DNA of 64,000 nucleotides from Micavibrio_C sp046294845. Its GTDB lineage: Bacteria > Pseudomonadota > Alphaproteobacteria > Micavibrionales > Micavibrionaceae. Under the pieces are notes generated by a model, which was not told the origin of the DNA, did no database searches, and saw only the letters and a list, made by a program, of their open reading frames with translations. Position numbers and translations under genes: made by a program. The DNA is taken from contig JBKBNU010000001.1 in assembly GCA_046294845.1 (NCBI GenBank), positions 310,001 to 374,000 of the forward strand. The letters are read 5' to 3'. Of the stretch, positions 59,613 through 64,000 are shown one piece after another. Positions within the stretch are counted from its first letter, which is position 1; each line of letters opens with the position of its first letter.

Positions 59613-60647
59613 TTAAAACTCTTCCTCGTCACTCTTTTGTGCGCCGGGTCGGAAAAACGACATCGGATTATAGGCTTGTGCTGAAGAAGCCTCAGCCTGC
59701 ATTTCGGGTGACGGAGCCGCAGAAACAGGCGGCGGTACGGGTGCATCCTGAACCGGAATTGGTGCCGGTGCTGAAACAGGGGCAGCGACCGCTGCCGCCA
59801 TACCGGCCTGCTGGGAGGGTGCTTTTCCTCCCGCAACGGCAGGCGCAACTGCAAATCGTCCGACCAATGATTGGGATAGAACCCGCAGAACAGCCAGATG
59901 GCGATCAAAGGATTCCCAAAGCGTTTCCAGAGGGATTTGCCCTTCATGATCTGCCATCAATTGTGTACGGGTTTTTTCATCCATGGACTGGATACGGTTT
60001 TTTTCCTGCCTGTGCGCCTCACAATAAAGCGGCACCATCGCGCGCAGGATAACCAGCTCCGTCTGCTTAAGGTCGGTAACAGCAGCTTCCGGCATCAATG
60101 TCAGTGTCAGATTGGCAGCAAGACGGCTTAGCCTATCAATAACATCCTGCATCATCTTTCTTTCAGGTCTGCCAAAAGAATAATCGGATATTGTCATGAC
60201 CAGCGGTGTCAGGGCCTGCATACATTGCATCATCACCTGCGTATCATCGGCAGGCGGCAGATCCGCCGCCAGTGCTTCCAGCCTTGCTGTATTACCGGCA
60301 GCCGGATTGAAGTTATCAGCAAAAGTCAGAACCGTTGTAAAGGCACTGACGACACGTTTCATATCAGAAGCAGCCGGAAGGTTTTTTTGTGTGCGTACAT
60401 GTTCGGCAATGATCTGGCCGCCCAGTCCCGCAAGCGCCAAACGTACCGACTCGCCGTCACCATCACGGTCCTGCACATCCATCACAGCAGCCAGATCAAC
60501 GCCCGTCTGTACAGCCAAACCCAAAAGCTCTGCCAATACGGCAGCTTCAGGCCGACCTGCCTCAACAGGGGCAGCCCGGGCCGCCGATAATAAGGGGGCG
60601 CCGATCTTTTCAATGACTTCAAATAAATAGGCTGTTTTCGCTGTCAT
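59613..60647 (-). CDS. Unknown helical protein with Ala/Pro-rich tail in the dotDCB group
   Basis: 344 residues, no signal peptide or membrane helix. The first 250 residues are helical; the last 80 are Ala/Pro/Gln-rich (PSQQAGMAAAVAAPVSAPAP) and end KSDEEEF. The acidic end recalls the Glu-rich E-block in C-terminal signals of some Dot/Icm substrates, but the resemblance is short and could be chance. It starts 5 bases after the DsbC/G-like gene stop and lies 70 bases before the transglycosylase. Family not recognised. Confidence 0.65.
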   Translation of the reverse strand: MTAKTAYLFEVIEKIGAPLLSAARAAPVEAGRPEAAVLAELLGLAVQTGVDLAAVMDVQDRDGDGESVRLALAGLGGQIIAEHVRTQKNLPAASDMKRVVSAFTTVLTFADNFNPAAGNTARLEALAADLPPADDTQVMMQCMQALTPLVMTISDYSFGRPERKMMQDVIDRLSRLAANLTLTLMPEAAVTDLKQTELVILRAMVPLYCEAHRQEKNRIQSMDEKTRTQLMADHEGQIPLETLWESFDRHLAVLRVLSQSLVGRFAVAPAVAGGKAPSQQAGMAAAVAAPVSAPAPIPVQDAPVPPPVSAAPSPEMQAEASSAQAYNPMSFFRPGAQKSDEEEF

Positions 60648-60652
60648 ACTTA

Positions 60653-61522
60653 TTACATTGCCGGTTTGACATCACCCAACAGTGTCGACACATCTTTGGC
60701 ACGACCCTGTACAATTTTCACTTTTTCATCACGGGCACGATAAACGGTAAGCGGTGTCACATTCAGTTTCCATGACTGCATAATCGCCATATTACGCTCG
60801 ACCCCCTGCTCATTAATACCAGGCGTTACCGGCAAAGCTTCCTTGTCGTCATCAAGGTGTCTGAACCAGCGGGCCTCCGGATCGGGAAGTGCCAGCAAGA
60901 GGGCTGCCTGCGCCCTTGTTTCATCCCTGAACCCGACAGGGATCATACGTACCTGTATCTTTCCGCCCTCGATATCCTTGCGCAGCGATTTCATGAAATC
61001 ATGACAGTAAGGACACTGCGGATCGATGAACATATATATATAGGGAGCCTCTTGCTTACCCAGACGAACCCAGTTGCTTCCTTCCAGGTCGCTATAAAGC
61101 TGCTCGGAAGGGCTTTTAAGGACCTTTGCTATATCACCCTCTTTAACGTTATCCGTTACCGAAGCAATCTCGGCAGGCTTTTCCGCTTTCAGAACATCGA
61201 GAACATTATCTCCTTTCTGCTGCAAAGTAGCGACTTGCTGCAACGTAATCATTTTACCTGTCTTATCAAAAAGCAAACCCAACAACACATATTCACGGTC
61301 AGGGGTTACATAAAAATACTGTTCCTGCCCGTTCTGAATGGCAATCCACGCATCCAGTCCCGCTTCGTTACCCATATAGCGAAGTTGTGCGCCTTCCTTG
61401 GCCATCGCCTCGAGAGGGGCAGGCATAGCAGGCTCTTTAACGGGCGTTGATTGCGCCCATGCTGCATTAGACATAACCGTAATAGCTGCCATAGCACAGG
61501 CTACGCGTATAAACTGGACCAT
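60653..61522 (-). CDS. Periplasmic DsbC/DsbG-like thiol-disulphide protein
   Basis: 289 residues from ATG at 61522 (GGAG 8 bases upstream; the TTG at 61525 is rejected). Signal peptide ending AAWA before QSTP. N-terminal dimerisation-like region (about 30-120), then a thioredoxin fold with CPYC near 168-171 in MFIDPQCPYCHDF and the cis-Pro in NVTPLTVY near 260. Likely isomerase or chaperone for disulphide-containing periplasmic proteins; the Cys-rich paralogues 1-4 are possible clients but this is inference. First gene of the dotDCB group; promoter at 61559-61587. Confidence 0.85.
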   Translation of the reverse strand: MVQFIRVACAMAAITVMSNAAWAQSTPVKEPAMPAPLEAMAKEGAQLRYMGNEAGLDAWIAIQNGQEQYFYVTPDREYVLLGLLFDKTGKMITLQQVATLQQKGDNVLDVLKAEKPAEIASVTDNVKEGDIAKVLKSPSEQLYSDLEGSNWVRLGKQEAPYIYMFIDPQCPYCHDFMKSLRKDIEGGKIQVRMIPVGFRDETRAQAALLLALPDPEARWFRHLDDDKEALPVTPGINEQGVERNMAIMQSWKLNVTPLTVYRARDEKVKIVQGRAKDVSTLLGDVKPAM

Positions 61523-61558
61523 CAAAGATCTCCGCTCAAAGGGTGACAGGGCGGCGTC

Positions 61559-61587
61559 ATTCTAGGATAGCCCTGCAAAGAATTCAA
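61559..61587 (-). promoter_or_regulatory. Sigma-70 promoter of the second secretion group
   Basis: Minus strand: TTGAAT (61582-61587), 17-base spacer, TAGAAT (61559-61564), 37 bases before the start codon of the DsbC/G-like gene. Confidence 0.7.
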
Positions 61588-61595
61588 ACACAGGA

Positions 61596-61624
61596 TTGGC
61601 ATTATTAACGCATATCGGTACAAT
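61596..61624 (+). promoter_or_regulatory. Sigma-70 promoter of lemA
   Basis: TTGGCA (61596-61601), 17-base spacer, TACAAT (61619-61624), 36 bases before the lemA start. Lies back to back with the promoter at 61559-61587. Confidence 0.72.
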
Positions 61625-61659
61625 TCGGTCCGACTGTTAGACAACGGAGAGAGACCCCA

Positions 61660-62235
61660 ATGAACAATACATGGATAATTGTTGCTATCATCCTGATCCC
61701 GCTTGTTTTCGTGATCATGCTCTACAACCGTCTGATCGCCCTGCGCCAGACACGGAAGAACGCTTTTTCCGATATTGATGTGCAACTTAAACAGCGTTTT
61801 GATCTGGTACCGCAACTGGTTGAAACCGTTAAGGGTTATGCAGGTCATGAAAAAACAGTTTTCGAGAATGTAACCGAAGCCCGTGCCCGTGTAGGGCGTG
61901 CCGGTGGCAGTGGTCCAGCAGGGGAACGCTTGCAAGCCGAAGGTGCCTTGGGGGCAGCCATGATGAATTTGTTTGCTGTGGCGGAAAACTATCCCGCTCT
62001 GAAGGCTGATCAAAACTTCCAGCAACTGCAAGCCGAGCTTTCGGATATTGAAAACAAAATTGCAGCCGCCCGTCGTTTCTTCAACAGCGCTACGAACGAA
62101 TACAACACCGCTGTTCAGCAATTTCCTGCCAATCTGATCGCCAATATGTTTGGCTTTAAGGAAGAAGCCTTCTTTGAGGTTGATGCCGCCGAAAGCGCTG
62201 CTATCCAGAAAGCACCTACAGTTTCCTTTAGCTAA
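61660..62235 (+). CDS. lemA: LemA family membrane protein
   Basis: 191 residues. One N-terminal membrane helix (WIIVAIILIPLVFVIMLYN) followed by the LemA four-helix cytoplasmic/periplasmic bundle with YNRLIALRQTRKNAFSDIDVQLKQRFDLVPQLVETVKGYAGHE, the family signature. GAGAGAG lies 7 bases upstream. Usually found next to an M48 protease, as here; the two probably act together in membrane protein turnover. Confidence 0.93.
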   Translation: MNNTWIIVAIILIPLVFVIMLYNRLIALRQTRKNAFSDIDVQLKQRFDLVPQLVETVKGYAGHEKTVFENVTEARARVGRAGGSGPAGERLQAEGALGAAMMNLFAVAENYPALKADQNFQQLQAELSDIENKIAAARRFFNSATNEYNTAVQQFPANLIANMFGFKEEAFFEVDAAESAAIQKAPTVSFS

Positions 62236-62250
62236 CGGCATGAAAATCTG

Positions 62251-63381
62251 ATGGCCTATGGCACGATAGGGCTAAGTACGCATATATGGAACAATAATAT
62301 ACGTTCCATTGCCTTGCTGTGCTTTTATCCCGTTCTTATGACCGGCATGCTGTGGGCGATTATGTTTCTGGTAGGGGCCAGCATCATGCCACAGGCTGGT
62401 GGCGATTTTAATGCGGCACGCCCTGCCGCTTTCGCGACAGCCTCTGCTATCGAATACTGGCCTACTGTCGCAACGATTGTTGCAATATGGTTTATGATCG
62501 CGTGGTTTTTTAATACCCGCATGATCCGTGCCCTGTCCCATTCACGCCCCGTGACCCGCAAGGAAGAACCCGAGCTTTATAACCTGCTGGAAAATCTGTG
62601 TATCACGGCAGGTATGCCGATGCCAAAACTCGAAATCATCGAGACCCATGCCCGTAATGCATTTGCCAGCGGTGTTGACCAAAAAAGCTACAGCATCACT
62701 GTGACCCGTGGCTTGCTCAATTCCCTGCGCAAGGATGAGGTTGAGGCGGTTTTAGGACATGAGCTTACCCATATTATGAACCGTGATGTACGCCTGCTGA
62801 TCGTTTCGGTCATTTTTACAGGGCTTCTGGGGTTCGCAGCCCAAATGGCCTGGAGCAGCTTCCGTTATAATATGTGGTCGGGCTCAGCCCAACGCTACCG
62901 CCGCCGCTCAGGCAGCGGGAATGGCGGGAATAGCATGGCTGTGATCGCCTTTATTTTCGGGGTCATGGCGATCTTGTGGATCGGCTATGCCGCCACTCTG
63001 TTTACACGCTTTGCGCTTTCCCGCCGCCGCGAATTTATGGCCGATGCGGGAGCTATCCAGCTCACCAAAAATCCAGATGCGATGATGCGCGCATTGATGC
63101 GGATTGCACAGCGCGATAAAATTCCCGATGCGACAGGGGATATCGCCCTGATGTGTATCGAAAACTCACAGGCCTTCCTCGGTCTTTTCGCAACACATCC
63201 GCCAATCAAGGAGCGTATCCGCACTATCAGCGAAACCACCGGCACCCCCATACCAGAAATCGGCAATGCACACCGTGCACCCGATAATGAGCGTTTTGCC
63301 CATGCCCCTGAAGGCAATCCCTGGCTTACACGCAACAGGCCCTTGAGAAGACAGGGAAATCCGTGGCAACAGGGCGAATAA
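62251..63381 (+). CDS. M48-family membrane metalloprotease (HtpX-like)
   Basis: 376 residues. Four hydrophobic segments (two before and two after the first catalytic motif). Zinc motif HELTH at 170-174 in AVLGHELTHIMNRDV; third ligand Glu in the RREFMADAGAIQLT segment near 265. C-terminal ATHPPIKERIRTI is typical of HtpX/Ste24-like enzymes. Degrades damaged membrane proteins. The pairing with lemA, 15 bases upstream, is conserved in many bacteria. Confidence 0.92.
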   Translation: MAYGTIGLSTHIWNNNIRSIALLCFYPVLMTGMLWAIMFLVGASIMPQAGGDFNAARPAAFATASAIEYWPTVATIVAIWFMIAWFFNTRMIRALSHSRPVTRKEEPELYNLLENLCITAGMPMPKLEIIETHARNAFASGVDQKSYSITVTRGLLNSLRKDEVEAVLGHELTHIMNRDVRLLIVSVIFTGLLGFAAQMAWSSFRYNMWSGSAQRYRRRSGSGNGGNSMAVIAFIFGVMAILWIGYAATLFTRFALSRRREFMADAGAIQLTKNPDAMMRALMRIAQRDKIPDATGDIALMCIENSQAFLGLFATHPPIKERIRTISETTGTPIPEIGNAHRAPDNERFAHAPEGNPWLTRNRPLRRQGNPWQQGE

Positions 63382-63431
63382 GGCATTTTGGCCATAATTG
63401 TGTCCGCCTGTCCGGTTTTTATAGCCAGCCC

Positions 63432-63459
63432 TTGGAAATCTGCTAAAATTAACTATATA
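63432..63459 (+). promoter_or_regulatory. Possible promoter of the Bax-inhibitor-like gene
   Basis: TTGGAA (63432-63437), 16-base spacer, TATATA (63454-63459), 43 bases before the start codon. Confidence 0.5.
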
Positions 63460-63502
63460 AGATTTCAAATACGCTTTTATTACCCAAGGAGAGAAAAAAG
63501 CA

Positions 63503-64000
63503 ATGCAACCCGATCGTTATACAACGACACCCTCGACAGCTTCCCGCATCGCCTCGGTTGATGCCGGTCTGCGCAGTCACATGCAAAGCGTCTATAACCG
63601 CATGACGCTGGGTGTTCTTGTCACAGCCATTACCTCTTTTATCGTGGCCAATACGCCCGCCCTCATGAGCCTGTTCCTAGGTGGACCACAGGCCTATATC
63701 GTGATGCTGGCTCCTCTGGCGGTTATATGGTTTGGTTTTAATCCCATGACCATGCCCGCAAGCAAACTCAAGATCAGCTTCCTGCTGCTGAGTGTACTTT
63801 ACGGCATCAGCTTTGCTGCTATCTTCCTTGCTTACGCAAAGACAGATATTGCCCGCGCTTTCTTCATCGCTTCAGCGATGTTTGCAGGCTTGAGCATCTT
63901 TGGTTACACCACACGCAAGAACCTTGATGGTCTGGGCACCTTCGCCGTAATGGGTGTCTGGGGTGTTCTTATTCTGGGTCTGATTAACCTGTTTATCGGT
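63503..64000 (+). CDS. Bax inhibitor-1/YccA-like membrane protein, 3' truncated by window edge
   Basis: 166 residues visible from ATG at 63503, with AAGGAGAG 9-16 bases upstream; frame is open to the right edge. After a polar start (to about residue 30) five hydrophobic helices are seen, beginning VYNRMTLGVLVTAITSFIVANTP, with the BI-1 pattern in FLLLSVLYGISFAAIF and MFAGLSIFGYTTRKNLDGLG. YccA in E. coli is a modulator and substrate of the FtsH membrane protease, a function that fits the neighbouring M48 protease. Confidence 0.92.
   Translation, partial: MQPDRYTTTPSTASRIASVDAGLRSHMQSVYNRMTLGVLVTAITSFIVANTPALMSLFLGGPQAYIVMLAPLAVIWFGFNPMTMPASKLKISFLLLSVLYGISFAAIFLAYAKTDIARAFFIASAMFAGLSIFGYTTRKNLDGLGTFAVMGVWGVLILGLINLFIG

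Noticed and set aside
59613..60647. Calling the 60647 gene a Dot/Icm effector from its EEEF end
   Set aside because: Three Glu residues are too few to identify a translocation signal; kept only as a finding to test.
33525..61522. Conjugative plasmid or integrated element
   Set aside because: No relaxase, integrase, att repeats or tRNA boundary seen, and core flagellar genes lie inside the region.
61522..62241. 239-codon minus-strand frame over lemA
   Set aside because: Antisense to a clear LemA protein, and it would cover the back-to-back promoters at 61559-61624.
1..64000. CRISPR arrays, tRNA and rRNA genes, insertion sequences
   Set aside because: No spaced direct repeats, cloverleaf-like intergenic sequences, rRNA-like stretches or transposase frames were found by reading; intergenic gaps are all under 300 bases.

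Overview
The window reads as a chromosomal segment of a flagellated alphaproteobacterium. The pointers are a FYDLN-acid zinc-ribbon protein next to prmA, the rpmH-rnpA-yidD-yidC-engB block, a DUF3108 protein, and a complete-looking chromosomal Dot/Icm-type (type IVB) secretion locus. A Micavibrio-like lineage (predatory alphaproteobacteria) would fit this mix, but that placement is inference. No transposase, integrase, tRNA, rRNA or CRISPR array was recognised, and base composition looks even throughout by eye.

Region 1 (1-31.8 kb) is mostly core metabolism and information processing. It holds the 3' end of pepN; a minus-strand fatty-acid beta-oxidation group (thiolase, an unknown helical protein, a hydroxyacyl-CoA dehydrogenase/enoyl-CoA hydratase fusion, a small protein, an acyl-CoA dehydrogenase); prmA; glmU-glmS for UDP-GlcNAc; dapD and dapE for lysine/diaminopimelate; truA; rmuC-def-fmt; and rpmH-rnpA-yidD-yidC-engB followed by an EamA transporter. 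It also holds a UbiH-like monooxygenase translationally coupled to a periplasmic EF-hand protein. Two scattered paralogues (14.5 kb and 22.7 kb) have a pilin-like hydrophobic N-terminus.

Region 2 (31.8-61.5 kb) is a type IVB secretion island. On the minus strand lie icmL-icmK-icmE-icmG (dotI-H-G-F), then icmC-icmD-icmJ-icmB (dotE-P-N-O) with an unknown membrane protein, then two more unknown genes. Further right is a second minus-strand group: a DsbC/G-like thiol protein, an unknown Ala/Pro-tailed protein, a lytic transglycosylase, dotD, dotC, dotB, icmT and a TcpQ-domain protein. The gene order icmL-K-E-G-C-D-J-B matches the Legionella order. Not seen here: dotA, dotL/icmO, dotM/icmP, icmF, icmQ/R/S/W.

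Divergent from icmL, on the plus strand, is the most unusual feature: five consecutive, translationally coupled paralogues of about 410-470 residues, each with a signal peptide, which I do not recognise as any named family. They are followed by flgK and flgL, with a very good sigma-54 promoter in front of flgK. Two secretion-island promoters share a 16-base element with one mismatch. A perfect inverted repeat lies between icmL and the array.

Region 3 (61.6-64 kb) has lemA, an M48 membrane metalloprotease and the start of a Bax-inhibitor-1/YccA membrane protein, which runs off the right edge.
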